Assembly: GCF_900102915.1 (NCBI RefSeq)
Contig: NZ_FNGG01000003.1
Span: 292,573-356,572, forward strand
DNA length: 64,000 bases
Direction of reading: 5' to 3'
Source of the DNA: Salinimicrobium catena
GTDB taxonomy: Bacteria; Bacteroidota; Bacteroidia; Flavobacteriales; Flavobacteriaceae
A program made the position numbers and the translations under genes. Below the pieces are notes generated by a model. That model was not told the DNA's origin and did not search any database. It saw only the letters and a program-made list of their open reading frames with translations. This document shows, in pieces, positions 18,379 to 27,368 of the stretch. Positions within the stretch are counted from its first letter, which is position 1. Each line of letters starts with the position of its first letter.

Positions 18379-19062
18379 CTATAAGGGGATCCTGGGGTAG
18401 TTCTGGATCTCTTTTTCTTCCCCGTCCTTACAATAAAGGATCCTGCTGGGGCGGTGCTTCTTTGCGATCTTTCGGGCTTCTTCGAGGGCATCGTCTTCCC
18501 CCTGGTGCCCGGCGATCACTGCCTTGTTCTGGTCCAGTACCTGCCATTCTTCCTCTTCGGGCTTCCAAAGTACACGGTAGGTCCTTTCTTTGATCACTTC
18601 ATCCTTTCCTTTTATCAGGTCGAGCATGATCTTGCCGTCGCTGGGATATCCGCCGGGATACAGCATAGGCAGAAGGGCGAAAAAGATGTAATACATGGAG
18701 AAATAGGTGAACTGGTAAGTGACCATTCCTGCCTCCAGTACCTTGTTCTCTACCAGTAAGATCACCGCGATGGTACTCAGCAGGTTAAAGATCGCGCCTC
18801 CCGAAAAAATGAGGATGTTCGCCAGCTTTTCCTTGCGTTTGATGTTCTCAAAACTACAGAACCCATACCAGAAGTAGAATTTCCTTACCTCCAGCAAACC
18901 TTTTTTAAAAACAGGTTTTCCGCTGCCTACAATGAGCCTGATGTTCTTTGCGCCCATAAGCCAGGCGAAGAAGACGTGCCCTGCTTCATGCAGTATGGAG
19001 ATCACCGGCAGCACCAGGAAAAAGGCCAGCAAAAACTTCGGAATGTCACTAATGCCGAACAT
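18379..19062 (-). CDS. M50-like (site-2 protease fold) membrane zinc peptidase
   Basis: 227 aa. ISILHEAGHVFFAW carries HExxH (HEAGH) inside the first TM segment, as in M50 peptidases. A second conserved block, LYPGGYPSDGKIMLDLI, stands where the family has NPxPxxDG, keeping the Asp ligand. Four hydrophobic segments are seen. The C-terminal about 70 residues (VLWKPEEEEWQVLDQ, then AVIAGHQGEDDALEEARKIA) look like a small soluble DUF2188-type domain. Likely an inner-membrane protease; target unknown. Confidence 0.7.
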   Translation of the reverse strand: MFGISDIPKFLLAFFLVLPVISILHEAGHVFFAWLMGAKNIRLIVGSGKPVFKKGLLEVRKFYFWYGFCSFENIKRKEKLANILIFSGGAIFNLLSTIAVILLVENKVLEAGMVTYQFTYFSMYYIFFALLPMLYPGGYPSDGKIMLDLIKGKDEVIKERTYRVLWKPEEEEWQVLDQNKAVIAGHQGEDDALEEARKIAKKHRPSRILYCKDGEEKEIQNYPRIPL

Positions 19063-19233
19063 AGATCATTTATTACCAGATTATAATTTATAAAAATTAA
19101 ATCCGGCCCTTCTTAAAATAAAATGAAAAATAGATAAAAGAGGAGAGAACAGATAAGAGGTAAGACGGTATTTTTCGTTAATAACATTTTATAACTTCAG
19201 ATGTAGGAAATTTCCCCGACTGCGGAAATGGGG

Positions 19234-19241
19234 TAGTTTTG
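19234..19241 (+). promoter_or_regulatory. -7 element TAGTTTTG for the nuclease gene
   Basis: TAGTTTTG matches TAnnTTTG and lies 27 bp before the ATG at 19269. No clear TTG is seen at -33 (a TTT is present at a fitting distance). Confidence 0.4.
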
Positions 19242-19268
19242 GAAGATAACTCTAAACAAAACAACAAC

Positions 19269-21098
19269 ATGAAACACCCCTACCTTTTAAAAAGCCTGTT
19301 CTTACTGCAGGTATTGTTCCTGGTCAATGCCTGTTCTCCTGCAGATGAGGCCGCCGGCAACGAATTTGTAAGTCTGAACTTTACCGTTGATGCTTCGGGA
19401 AATTACCTTGAAAATTTTGAAAATGCCTTTAAAAATTCCTATTCCGCGGAAGAGGTAAGCTTTCCTGACGGTACCTGGTATTTTGATGAAGCCCTTCTGG
19501 GAACCCTTTCATCTGACGCGAAAAATGGATCACAATCCGTACGCCTTAGAGGCAACGGAAAGATCAGCATGAATTTTGACCTTACAGAAGGCGCCGACAA
19601 CGTGAGCCTGAGCTATGCCAAATTCGGCAAGGACAGGAATACCAGCTTCAGCCTTTATTTTTCGAGTGACGGGGGAATAACCTGGCAGCAGAGCGGCAGC
19701 GAGATCCTAGTAAAGAACAAGAACCTGCAAAGCCAGTCCTTCCCCATAAATACAGCGGGGAATGTGCGTTTTGAGATCAGGAAAACAGACGGTACTTCAG
19801 AAAGACTGAACATTGATGACATACTGGTAGAACCTTTTAGCGGGGTGGTGCCGGGACCCGGAGTGGAAATTACCGAGGACTACGAAAGCGGCTCCAAAGG
19901 CAGTTATGCCGCAGGTACGGTAGACCTGCTCACGGGAACCTGGTTCCTTGATGAGGCCCTTATCGGTTCTTTGGACAATGACCGAAAAACCGGTACAAAG
20001 TCGGTGCGAATTCGCGATTATGGAACCCTGCAGATGAACTATGACGTGACCGGGGCTACTTCGGTAAGCTTTGACCACGCGGTATATGGAACTGACGGAG
20101 CGAGCAGCTGGGAGTTACAGGCATCAGAGGATTCGGGTGCAAGCTGGACCACGGTGGGCGCAGCGCAGACCACATCAGCCACCACACTTGAAAATGTGGT
20201 TTTTGAGGTGAATTTTTCCGCAGCAGTGCGTTTCAGGATCGTCAAGCTTTCCGGTAGCGGCGACCGCATCAATATCGACAACTTCACTATCGGCGGCACC
20301 CAGGAGTCTTCTGGAGGCGGTGATACCGGGGGCGACGGATCCACCATCTCGGGCGAGGTGCATTTTACCATGGGGAATCCTTCCGCAGCCGTAACAGATA
20401 TCAACTTTCCCAACAACTACCTGCTCGAAAAAGAGGAATACGTGATGTCTTACAGCCGCGATAAAGGAACTGCGAACTGGGTGAGCTGGCATCTGGATGA
20501 GGCCTGGCTGGGGGAGGCTTCGCGACAGGACGATTTTAGGGCAGACAGCAGCCTGCCGGCCGGCTGGTACCAGGTAGAGGCAACAGACTACCAGTACAGC
20601 GGGTTTGACCGGGGGCACCTATGTCCTTCGGCAGACAGGACGCTCTCTGTAGATGACAATTCGAATACCTTTTTTATGACCAACATGATGCCCCAGGCCC
20701 CCAATAACAACAGGATAGGCTGGGCCAGCCTGGAGAGCTACTGCCGTTCTATGCTGAGCGGGGGTTATGAGATCTACATCATCTCTGGCGGCTACGGAAT
20801 AGGAGGGGACGGTTCTAACGGGCCTGCCGACTATATCGCTAACGGGAACGTACAGGTGCCGTCAAATACCTGGAAGGTGATCATGATCATCCCAGACGGT
20901 GACGATGACGTGAACAGGGTGACCACCTCTACCCAGGTGATCGCGGTGGATATGCCCAACAGCCAAAGCGTATCTTCTGACTGGACCCTCTACCAGACGA
21001 GTGTGGACCAGATCGAGGCCGCTACCGGTTACGACTTTTTTGACCTGGTACCCGATGATATTGAAGACGTGATAGAGGCGACTACTGGAAGTCTCTAA
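19269..21098 (+). CDS. NUC1-type DNA/RNA non-specific endonuclease lipoprotein with two N-terminal repeat domains
   Basis: 609 aa. Lipobox signal (LFLVNACSPAD). Two homologous beta-rich domains of about 140 residues follow (first with GTWYFDEALLGTL, second with GTWFLDEALIGSL; both end in a LNIDD or INIDN strand). A Gly/Asp linker near residue 355 leads to a C-terminal DNA/RNA non-specific endonuclease domain with the catalytic DRGH motif (SGFDRGHLCPSADR) and the metal Asn region MMPQAPNNNRIGW. It should cut extracellular DNA/RNA at the cell surface for nutrient (phosphate) gain. The repeat domains probably bind a surface polymer. An upstream in-frame TTG at 19239 overlaps the -7 element and was rejected. 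Confidence 0.85.
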   Translation: MKHPYLLKSLFLLQVLFLVNACSPADEAAGNEFVSLNFTVDASGNYLENFENAFKNSYSAEEVSFPDGTWYFDEALLGTLSSDAKNGSQSVRLRGNGKISMNFDLTEGADNVSLSYAKFGKDRNTSFSLYFSSDGGITWQQSGSEILVKNKNLQSQSFPINTAGNVRFEIRKTDGTSERLNIDDILVEPFSGVVPGPGVEITEDYESGSKGSYAAGTVDLLTGTWFLDEALIGSLDNDRKTGTKSVRIRDYGTLQMNYDVTGATSVSFDHAVYGTDGASSWELQASEDSGASWTTVGAAQTTSATTLENVVFEVNFSAAVRFRIVKLSGSGDRINIDNFTIGGTQESSGGGDTGGDGSTISGEVHFTMGNPSAAVTDINFPNNYLLEKEEYVMSYSRDKGTANWVSWHLDEAWLGEASRQDDFRADSSLPAGWYQVEATDYQYSGFDRGHLCPSADRTLSVDDNSNTFFMTNMMPQAPNNNRIGWASLESYCRSMLSGGYEIYIISGGYGIGGDGSNGPADYIANGNVQVPSNTWKVIMIIPDGDDDVNRVTTSTQVIAVDMPNSQSVSSDWTLYQTSVDQIEAATGYDFFDLVPDDIEDVIEATTGSL

Positions 21099-21120
21099 CC
21101 GAAAATAATTTTTAGAACAA

Positions 21121-21144
21121 AAAACACGCCTGCAGGCGTGTTTT
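21121..21144 (+). terminator. Strong terminator after the nuclease gene
   Basis: 10-bp perfect stem AAAACACGCC / GGCGTGTTTT with loop TGCA, followed by TT, 23 bp past the stop. It lies close upstream of the CDGSH gene, which therefore needs its own promoter. Confidence 0.8.
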
Positions 21145-21182
21145 TTGTTTTTACTAAATTAGCTGACCAAAAAAATACGAGC

Positions 21183-21404
21183 ATGTCTAAAACAACCATT
21201 AAAGTAAACAACAACGGTTCCCTGCTGATCGACGGAGATTTTGAGATCGTGGACAAGAACGGGAACGCCTATGACCTGGGCGGAAGGGACAGGGTAAGCC
21301 TGTGCCGCTGCGGACTTTCCAAGAACAAACCTTTTTGCGACGGGGCTCACAGGAATCATTTTGAGCATGAGGCTACTGCCTTTGCCCTGCCGCCAAAACC
21401 CTAA
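21183..21404 (+). CDS. CDGSH iron-sulfur domain protein
   Basis: 73 aa from ATG 21183 (upstream in-frame TTT/ATG codons lie inside the terminator). CRCGLSKNKPFCDGAH is the complete CDGSH-type motif with three Cys and one His for a 2Fe-2S cluster. The N-terminal half (VNNNGSLLIDGDFEIVD) matches the beta-strand arrangement of single-motif bacterial CDGSH proteins. Redox or Fe-S transfer role; partner unknown. Confidence 0.88.
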   Translation: MSKTTIKVNNNGSLLIDGDFEIVDKNGNAYDLGGRDRVSLCRCGLSKNKPFCDGAHRNHFEHEATAFALPPKP

Positions 21405-21767
21405 GGTATGGAAGTTAGAGGTTGGAAGTTCAAGATTTTGAAGTTCCTGGTTCAAGGTTTTGGAGTTAAAAAACAGAAAACGGAAATCAGAGAACAGAAT
21501 TTTGCGGGGATCTGCGCAGAAATAGAAATTCAAAATTCCAAATTCCAAATTCCAAATTCCAAATTCCACCTTCAAGCTTCAGCTTCCAGCCTCCAGCTTC
21601 CAGCCTCCAGCTTCCAGCCTCCAGCTTCCAACCTCCAGCTTCCAGCTTCCAGCTTTCAAACTGAAAACGGGAGATTTCCCTTATTCTGTCGTGTGCTATT
21701 AAACAGTAGTTTTATAAGAAGTTAAATGATTTTCGGAAAATCTTCCGAAGCTAAATATCTTACCATT
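21405..21767. repeat. Low-complexity repeat spacer (363 bp)
   Basis: Contains 'gaagttggaagtt' units, four AAATTCC steps (about 21530-21566) and about nine CCAGCTTCCAGCCT-type units (about 21575-21655), plus one ATCTGCGCAGAAA module near 21513. The open frame running through it (21408-21725) has Ser/Gln/Leu repeats only and is not a credible gene. Related spacers occur at 22212-22750 and 62400-63274. Confidence 0.7.
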
Positions 21768-22211
21768 ATGAAACGAAAAACCTATCAAACCACCATAAAC
21801 GCCCCTCGGGAAAAAGTTTGGGCGGCTTTATGGGGAGAGGATACTTTCCCCAAGTGGACCGCTCCTTTTAGTCCGGGATCCCGGGCAGTGACCACCTGGG
21901 AGGAGGGCGGAAAGATCCTTTTCCTCAACGGGGAGAACGAAGGCATGGTCTCTCGCGTAGATAAGAAAAGAGATAACGAGTTCATGGACATTCGGCATCT
22001 GGGGATCGTGGATAAAGACGGCAATGAAGATTACGAGAGCGAAAAGGTAAAGCCCTGGGCAGATGCCCACGAGATCTATACGCTAATCCCGGCTGGAGAC
22101 GGCAAGACCGAGCTCACGGTAGACATGGATGTGGATGAGGAATACGAGCAATATATGGACAACACCTGGCCCAAGGCCTTTTCTGAACTCAGGAGTGTTG
22201 CCGAGAACTGA
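21768..22211 (+). CDS. SRPBCC (START/AHSA1-like) domain protein
   Basis: 147 aa from ATG 21768. MKRKTYQTTINAPREKVWAALWG is the usual first strand and helix of the SRPBCC hydrophobic-ligand fold, followed by TFPKWTAPFSPGSR and a C-terminal long helix (WPKAFSELRSVAEN). The segment in between is rich in acidic residues. Cytoplasmic; the ligand is unknown. Flanked on both sides by repeat spacers. Confidence 0.8.
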   Translation: MKRKTYQTTINAPREKVWAALWGEDTFPKWTAPFSPGSRAVTTWEEGGKILFLNGENEGMVSRVDKKRDNEFMDIRHLGIVDKDGNEDYESEKVKPWADAHEIYTLIPAGDGKTELTVDMDVDEEYEQYMDNTWPKAFSELRSVAEN

Positions 22212-22750
22212 TCAATTCAAAATTCTGGATCTAAAATTCCATACAGTGTTGAAGTCAGAGATTTGAAATTCATGGTTTATTATTCATTGTTCAGGGTTGG
22301 AAGAGATGAAAGATAAGAGAATAGAGAAAAGAGACTTGATTTAAAAGATTTGCGGAAATCAGCGCGATCTGCGGGAAACGATTTTGGAATTCAAAATTCT
22401 GGATTCAAAATTCAAGATTGTTTTAGAATTTCCTGGTTTAAAGTTTAAAGCTGTTCGATTAAAAGAACAAAAAACGGAAAACTGAAAACAGGATTCAGCG
22501 GAGAATCTATATTTTCAGACAAAAGAGCAAAGAAAAGAGAATAAAGACTTAATTAAATTCTGCCAAAATCAGCGGGATCTGCGGGAAAGCTTTAAAATTC
22601 CAACTTCCAACTTCCAACTTCCAGATTCTAACTTCAAGCCTCCAGAATCCAGCATCCAGCATCCAACTTCCAGATTCTAACTTCTAAATTCCCACTTCAA
22701 ATTGTGAATATCTCTTTGTCTGATTCTTTAGGAGTCCTGCCGAATCGGAT
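22212..22750. repeat. Repeat-rich spacer (539 bp), no gene seen
   Basis: Holds copies of AAAATTCTGGATTCAAAATTC-like units (22222 and 22389), two copies of a 'AATCAGCG(C/G)GATCTGCGGGAAA' module (about 22357-22379 and 22569-22590) and CCAACTTCCAACTTCCA tandem units (about 22600-22670). These are related to 21405-21767 and to 62400-63274. No coding frame is supported. Confidence 0.65.
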
Positions 22751-22758
22751 TATATTTG
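22751..22758 (+). promoter_or_regulatory. -7 element TATATTTG of the DUF4494 gene
   Basis: TATATTTG 19 bp before the ATG at 22778, with a TTT at -33 (22727-22729). Good match to the Bacteroidetes promoter. Confidence 0.5.
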
Positions 22759-22777
22759 GCTCCCTAAAAAAACAGAT

Positions 22778-23296
22778 ATGAGCGTAATTTGGTATGAATG
22801 TAAGGTGAAATACAGAAAAACACACGAAACAGGAGAGCAGAAAGTAACTACCGACACCTATCTTTTAGACGCGGTTTCCTATACCGAGGCCGAAGCCAGG
22901 ATCACTGAGGAAATGAAGGCTTACACCGAAGAAGATTTCAGGATCATGAACATCAAGGTCGCCAATTTCTCTGAGGTGCACCCTTTTGAGAATTCAGACC
23001 GCTGGTTCAAATCCAAGGTTTCTTTGGTTGCCCTTGATGAGGAAAGCGGCAAGGAAAGGAAGATTAATATGTACCTGCTGGTGCAGGCCAATGATGTGAA
23101 AGAAGCTTTTGAGAACACTGAAAAAGCCATGGCCGATACAATGGGAGATTATTCCATCCCGGCGATCACAGAGTCCCCTATCCTGGATGTCTTTCCATAC
23201 TTCATGGGAGAAGAAGAGCAGCTGGAGAAATTCGGTGTTATTGATGATGCTGAAGCAATAAAGGAGGAAGTTGAAGAAGAGACGGTAACAGAGTAA
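22778..23296 (+). CDS. DUF4494 domain protein
   Basis: 172 aa. WYECKVKYRKTHETGEQKV, then YLLDAVSYTEAEARI, and a second, similar half (WFKSKVSLVALDEESGKERK, then YLLVQANDVKEAFEN) show the two-copy organisation of DUF4494. Function unknown; cytoplasmic, common in Bacteroidetes. The acidic tail (EEVEEETVTE) is typical. Single-gene unit bounded by its own -7 element and the hairpin at 23327. Confidence 0.88.
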   Translation: MSVIWYECKVKYRKTHETGEQKVTTDTYLLDAVSYTEAEARITEEMKAYTEEDFRIMNIKVANFSEVHPFENSDRWFKSKVSLVALDEESGKERKINMYLLVQANDVKEAFENTEKAMADTMGDYSIPAITESPILDVFPYFMGEEEQLEKFGVIDDAEAIKEEVEEETVTE

Positions 23297-23326
23297 TTTA
23301 ACAGCTTTAATTGCTGCCATTAAAAA

Positions 23327-23351
23327 AACACCTCTTGATAAAAGGGGTGTT
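23327..23351 (+). terminator. Terminator of the DUF4494 gene
   Basis: AACACCTCTT / AAGGGGTGTT stem (one G-U pair) with a short loop, followed by ATTTTTAT; about 30 bp past the stop. Confidence 0.7.
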
Positions 23352-23474
23352 ATTTTTATATCTATTTTCTAAAAGGATCTATTTCCAGCTTCAAAAATTA
23401 AAATTCTAAAACCTCCACATCCAGATCAATCTTCATTTTGAAAACCAGATTGATTCTTTACGAATCGTTCGGGT

Positions 23475-23490
23475 GTAATTAGCTAATTAC
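23475..23490. promoter_or_regulatory. 16-bp perfect palindrome upstream of the subtilase gene
   Basis: GTAATTAGCTAATTAC is a perfect palindrome 117 bp before the start codon at 23608. A perfect 8-bp inverted repeat ATCAATCT / AGATTGAT lies at 23425-23454 just upstream. It could be a dimeric-regulator site for the protease; no regulator is identified. Confidence 0.35.
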
Positions 23491-23607
23491 TAATCTGTTA
23501 AAATTATATTAAAACCATCAATCCGTAATTGTTGTACGGGTTTATTTCCAGTATTGGTTAAAGGGAAGGTTATGTTTGGGATCTTATTAATCTAAATACT
23601 TTTTAAT

Positions 23608-24795
23608 ATGTTTAAAAATTCCTACAAAGCGCTGGCAGTTCTATTTACTGTGGCCCTGATGACTTCATGTTCTAAAGAGGAGGCGGTAACCGAGCCTACC
23701 CCTGAAAACGCACTAAATACTTTCGATGAACCTATTGCAGGACAGTATATCGTGGTTTACAAAGATCAAACAAAACAAAAAGGAGATCCTGCTTCAAACA
23801 AAAAGGCTGTACAGGACAAAACTCAAAGTATCTTAGCCGGAGCCGGCATCACAGATGCTGAAATTCTTAATGTTTACGGTAACGCCATTAATGGAGCTGC
23901 CTTACGTTTAACTGAAGCCCAGGCTGCTGCTTTGAAAAGAAACAACGACATTGCCTATGTGGAACAGGATAGGGTAATCACTCTTGCACCTCCGGGTGGA
24001 GATGGTGAAGTTTCCGCAAGTGCTGCACAAGAAACTCCCTATGGAATCACCCGGGTTAACGGGGTGACAGGATACACAGGTAGCGGTGTGGCCTGGGTGA
24101 TCGACACCGGTATCGATCTTGATCATGAAGATCTTAATGTAGATGCTTCAAGAGGATTTAATGCCTTCACCAGAGGGAGAGATGGAAAATCTCTTGATGA
24201 CGGAAATGGACATGGCTCACACGTTGCCGGGACTATCGCCGCATTGAACAACAGTGTAGGAGTAATAGGAGTGGCTCCCGGAGCTACAGTGATCCCTGTT
24301 AAGGTTCTCGACAGCAGAGGAAGTGGATCCTATTCGGGAGTGATCGCCGGAGTGGATCACGTAGCTGCAAACGGAAGCAGTGGTGATGTAGCTAATATGA
24401 GTCTTGGAGGACCAGTTTCACAGGCCCTTGACGATGCGGTACTTGCTGCTTCTCAGAACGGGATCATCTTTTCTCTTGCTGCAGGTAATGATAGTGATGA
24501 CGCTAACAACCATTCTCCTGCAAGAGTAAATGGTGCTAACATTTATACCATTTCTGCAATGGACAGCAGCGATGTTTTTGCGTATTTCTCAAACTACGCA
24601 AATCCACCTGTAGATTATTGCGCACCGGGAGTGAACATCAAATCTACCTGGAAGGACGGCGGTTATAATACGATCAGTGGTACTTCTATGGCTGCTCCTC
24701 ATGCAGCGGGTGTACTGCTTTTAGGTAATGCTTCTACAGACGGATATGTGAGCGGAGATCTTGATAGTAACCCAGATCCTATTATTGTTCATTAG
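23608..24795 (+). CDS. Subtilisin-like serine protease (S8) lipoprotein with I9 propeptide
   Basis: 395 aa. Lipobox (ALMTSCSKEE). A propeptide inhibitor I9 domain (residues about 45-125: GQYIVVYKDQTK to AYVEQDRVI) precedes the peptidase domain. Catalytic Asp is in WVIDTGIDLDHEDL, His in GNGHGSHVAGTIAA, oxyanion Asn in LAAGNDSDD and Ser in SGTSMAAPHAAG. All are present, so it should be active after propeptide removal. It lacks the C-terminal secretion domain often seen in this phylum; the lipid anchor would hold it at the membrane or surface. Confidence 0.93.
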   Translation: MFKNSYKALAVLFTVALMTSCSKEEAVTEPTPENALNTFDEPIAGQYIVVYKDQTKQKGDPASNKKAVQDKTQSILAGAGITDAEILNVYGNAINGAALRLTEAQAAALKRNNDIAYVEQDRVITLAPPGGDGEVSASAAQETPYGITRVNGVTGYTGSGVAWVIDTGIDLDHEDLNVDASRGFNAFTRGRDGKSLDDGNGHGSHVAGTIAALNNSVGVIGVAPGATVIPVKVLDSRGSGSYSGVIAGVDHVAANGSSGDVANMSLGGPVSQALDDAVLAASQNGIIFSLAAGNDSDDANNHSPARVNGANIYTISAMDSSDVFAYFSNYANPPVDYCAPGVNIKSTWKDGGYNTISGTSMAAPHAAGVLLLGNASTDGYVSGDLDSNPDPIIVH

Positions 24796-24819
24796 AAACT
24801 GAACATGTTATGTGAAAAG

Positions 24820-24845
24820 CACCGCTTCGGCGGTGTTTTTTTTTT
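24820..24845 (+). terminator. Strong UUCG-loop terminator of the subtilase gene
   Basis: CACCGC-TTCG-GCGGTG hairpin (a C(UUCG)G tetraloop) followed by ten T. Excellent intrinsic terminator 25 bp past the stop. Confidence 0.88.
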
Positions 24846-25021
24846 CTTTGATCATAGATTCCATGGAAGCCGTAAATATTCTACGGGAAAATTTTCTTCT
24901 TTTTATTTCCTGAAATCTATATTTATTTCAGGAGAAATGATTTTATTGACCGGTGATCTCTGCAGTAGGGTGCAGAAAATAACAGTGTTAGGTTCATTTC
25001 GCTTAATCTTAATCAGCCGTT

Positions 25022-25050
25022 AAAAGGGTACTTTTTCAGTACCTTTTTTT
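25022..25050 (+). terminator. Second hairpin-T terminator with no obvious gene upstream
   Basis: GGTAC / GTACC stem with a TTTTTCA loop, extended by AAAAG / TTTTT pairing and ending in seven T. The 24846-25021 stretch before it has no convincing gene, so it either backs up the subtilase terminator or ends an unseen small RNA. Confidence 0.5.
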
Positions 25051-25174
25051 CTAAACGGTAACTACTTAGAATAAAAAATATACTTCCTCAATTGGCTTTG
25101 AATTTTTTTCGGGGCGGGGAATTAAAAACAGAAAACGTTTAAATCTTTATTTCCAATAACTTAAAACATCTATT

Positions 25175-25351
25175 ATGAAAACCTTATCCAGATTCTTTTT
25201 TTGTACTTTTACTGTTGCACTTTTTTATTCCTGTGAGCCGGAAGAAATGCCTATGGAACCTGTAGGCAATAATGAGGAAATCGTTCCAACTGAGATATTC
25301 GGTGATACAGGGGGGAACGAGCACGACGTTATTGATGACAAGAAAGATTAG
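25175..25351 (+). CDS. Small lipoprotein upstream of a sensor kinase
   Basis: 58 codons from ATG 25175. Signal and lipobox TVALFYSCEPEE (Cys 20), then a short acidic, Pro/Gly-containing mature peptide (EEMPMEPVGNNEEIVPTE). The last 17 bp overlap the start of the TPR-kinase gene (ATG 25335). The overlap suggests coupled translation and a shared role; a periplasmic ligand or regulator of the kinase is possible but unproven. Confidence 0.65.
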   Translation: MKTLSRFFFCTFTVALFYSCEPEEMPMEPVGNNEEIVPTEIFGDTGGNEHDVIDDKKD

Positions 25352-27368
25352 ATCATTTCTGAATAATTTACGGGGGGTAAAAATTTCTTTTATCCCCTTT
25401 TTCTGTATTGGTCTTTTTCTAAACTCTGTTTTTGCATGTACAATTAAACCTGAAGGTAAAGCAGTAGAACCTGGAAACAAAGGAAAAACCTTTTACCTCA
25501 ATAGTCCTAATAAAGACTCCATTCGGGAGGTAATTCAAGAATTGCAGGATTCGCCTGAAAAAAATGATCTCTTATTTGAACTTTCATATCATTTTTACTC
25601 AGAAAATAAACCTGCTGAGTTCCGGTACTGGAATGACAAGACTTTCCAACTTTCTACTGCTCTTCGTGACACTTTAAAAACCGCAGAAGCCCATTGGGAT
25701 CTAGGAAATTTCTTTAATAGGGGCGAGCAAATAGATAGCGCCTTTTATCACTATAGAAAAGCAGCACATTACTACAACATTAAAGGAGAAAAATATCGAT
25801 ATGCCCGAATGCTCCTCAACATTGCTATACTGCAAAAGAATATCAAAGACTACTCCAACAGTGAAGCTAATACGCTAACGGCCCTCCAGATTGTTCTTCC
25901 TCTCAAAAAACACAGGCAGATATACATTGGATATAATAATTTAGGGATACTATATAATCAACTTTCGGAACATGATAATGCTATCGAATACCATAGTAAA
26001 GCACTGAATAGTGCTATACAATTATCCGATAAATACTTAGAGGCTACTTCTTTAAACAACATAGGGGTTGTTTACGAAAAAATGGGACTTTATCAAGAGG
26101 GTATAGACCATTACCAACAGGCATTGGAAATTCAAGATATTGAAACTAATGACTTACGTCTTTACGCCATGCTTAAAGATAATTTGGCCTACTCCAAGTT
26201 TAAGGCAGGCCAAAGTAAAGAGGCACTGGCGGAAATGCTGGAGTCTTTGCAACTACGTGAAAAAGATGATCACGAAGCGGGTATAGTTATAAACAAACTT
26301 CATCTCGGAGAGTACTTTCTTTCACTAGGTGATACTCTGACAGGAAAGAAGTACTTCCTTCAGGCCAAAGGATTAGCAGAGAATATGCATTTTCACAGGG
26401 ATATCTTGCAATCACTATTGTTCCTGTCGAGAACAGACGAAGAGAAATCGAATGAATATCTAAGAGATTACATTAACCTCCATGACAGTTTGGAGCAAAA
26501 CGAAAGGAGGGTACGGAGCAAGTTTGCACGTATTGAACTGGAAACCGATGAATTCATTGCTGAGAACCGTTATTTAAATGAGCAAAGGAAATGGATCATA
26601 GGGGGAGCGGGAGGTACCGTCTTTATGGTTCTGTTGATCCTTGTCATCTGGAGACAAAAATCCAAAAACAAAAAGCTGGAACTGGAGCAGGTACAGCAAA
26701 AGTCTAACGAAGAGATCTACAATTTACTTCTTGCCCAGCAAAATAAACTGGAAGAGGGGCGCCATCAGGAAAAGGAAAGGATTTCCAGGGAACTTCATGA
26801 CGGAATCCTGGGAAAATTATTCGGTACCCGCTTGATGTTGGAAAATCTCTTTGGAAAGTCAGACCTGGAATCCCTGGAAAGCAAAAAGAAATACCTGAAT
26901 GACCTGAGGCTCATAGAAGAAGAGATCAGGACCCTTTCCCATGAATTGAATGCAGAATTCTTTTCTCCCAAGCAAAGCTTTCTGGACGTCCTCCAGGAAT
27001 ATCTGGCAGAGCAAAAGAAGATAGGCCGGTTTGAACTTTTATTCGTAAATGAAGAGCAGATTGCCTGGGATGAATTGAGTAGCGAGATCAAGATCAATGT
27101 TTTCAGGATCTTTCAGGAGGCTATAAATAACGTTATCAAACATGCCGATGCGAACCTGGTGTCCATTACCTGTAATAAGTACGATGATCGCCTGGAAATC
27201 GTGATTTTTGATAACGGGAAAGGCTTTGAAGTAAGTGAGAAAAGAAAAGGAATAGGATTAAAAAATATCAAATCCCGAATTACAAGGCTTGATGGCCATT
27301 TAAGTCTGTCATCTGACAGGAATGGTACGCAGATCGAACTCGAAATCCCTATAAAGCGTTACGAATGA
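25335..27368 (+). CDS. TPR-repeat sensor histidine kinase (HisKA_3)
   Basis: 677 aa from ATG 25335 (an open frame extends upstream to 25272 but conflicts with the lipoprotein gene and lacks a signal). Signal and possible lipobox (NSVFACTIK), then about seven TPR motifs (residues 60-350; e.g. NNLGILYNQLSEHDNAIEYH), a TM helix (IIGGAGGTVFMVLLILVIW), a coiled coil, and a kinase core: H-box EKERISRELHDGILG, N-box FQEAINNVIKHADA, G1 FDNGKGF, G2 KGIGLKNIKSRI. The response regulator gene overlaps the stop by 4 bp, giving a clear two-component pair. Confidence 0.9.
   Translation: MTRKIRSFLNNLRGVKISFIPFFCIGLFLNSVFACTIKPEGKAVEPGNKGKTFYLNSPNKDSIREVIQELQDSPEKNDLLFELSYHFYSENKPAEFRYWNDKTFQLSTALRDTLKTAEAHWDLGNFFNRGEQIDSAFYHYRKAAHYYNIKGEKYRYARMLLNIAILQKNIKDYSNSEANTLTALQIVLPLKKHRQIYIGYNNLGILYNQLSEHDNAIEYHSKALNSAIQLSDKYLEATSLNNIGVVYEKMGLYQEGIDHYQQALEIQDIETNDLRLYAMLKDNLAYSKFKAGQSKEALAEMLESLQLREKDDHEAGIVINKLHLGEYFLSLGDTLTGKKYFLQAKGLAENMHFHRDILQSLLFLSRTDEEKSNEYLRDYINLHDSLEQNERRVRSKFARIELETDEFIAENRYLNEQRKWIIGGAGGTVFMVLLILVIWRQKSKNKKLELEQVQQKSNEEIYNLLLAQQNKLEEGRHQEKERISRELHDGILGKLFGTRLMLENLFGKSDLESLESKKKYLNDLRLIEEEIRTLSHELNAEFFSPKQSFLDVLQEYLAEQKKIGRFELLFVNEEQIAWDELSSEIKINVFRIFQEAINNVIKHADANLVSITCNKYDDRLEIVIFDNGKGFEVSEKRKGIGLKNIKSRITRLDGHLSLSSDRNGTQIELEIPIKRYE

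Noticed and set aside
21408..21725. 105-aa plus-strand open frame
   Set aside because: Runs through tandem CCAGCTTCC units; amino-acid repeats only, no start context, and ends before the SRPBCC gene.
24805..25023. 72-aa plus-strand frame after the subtilase
   Set aside because: Spans the strong terminator at 24820-24845 and has no homology-like features.
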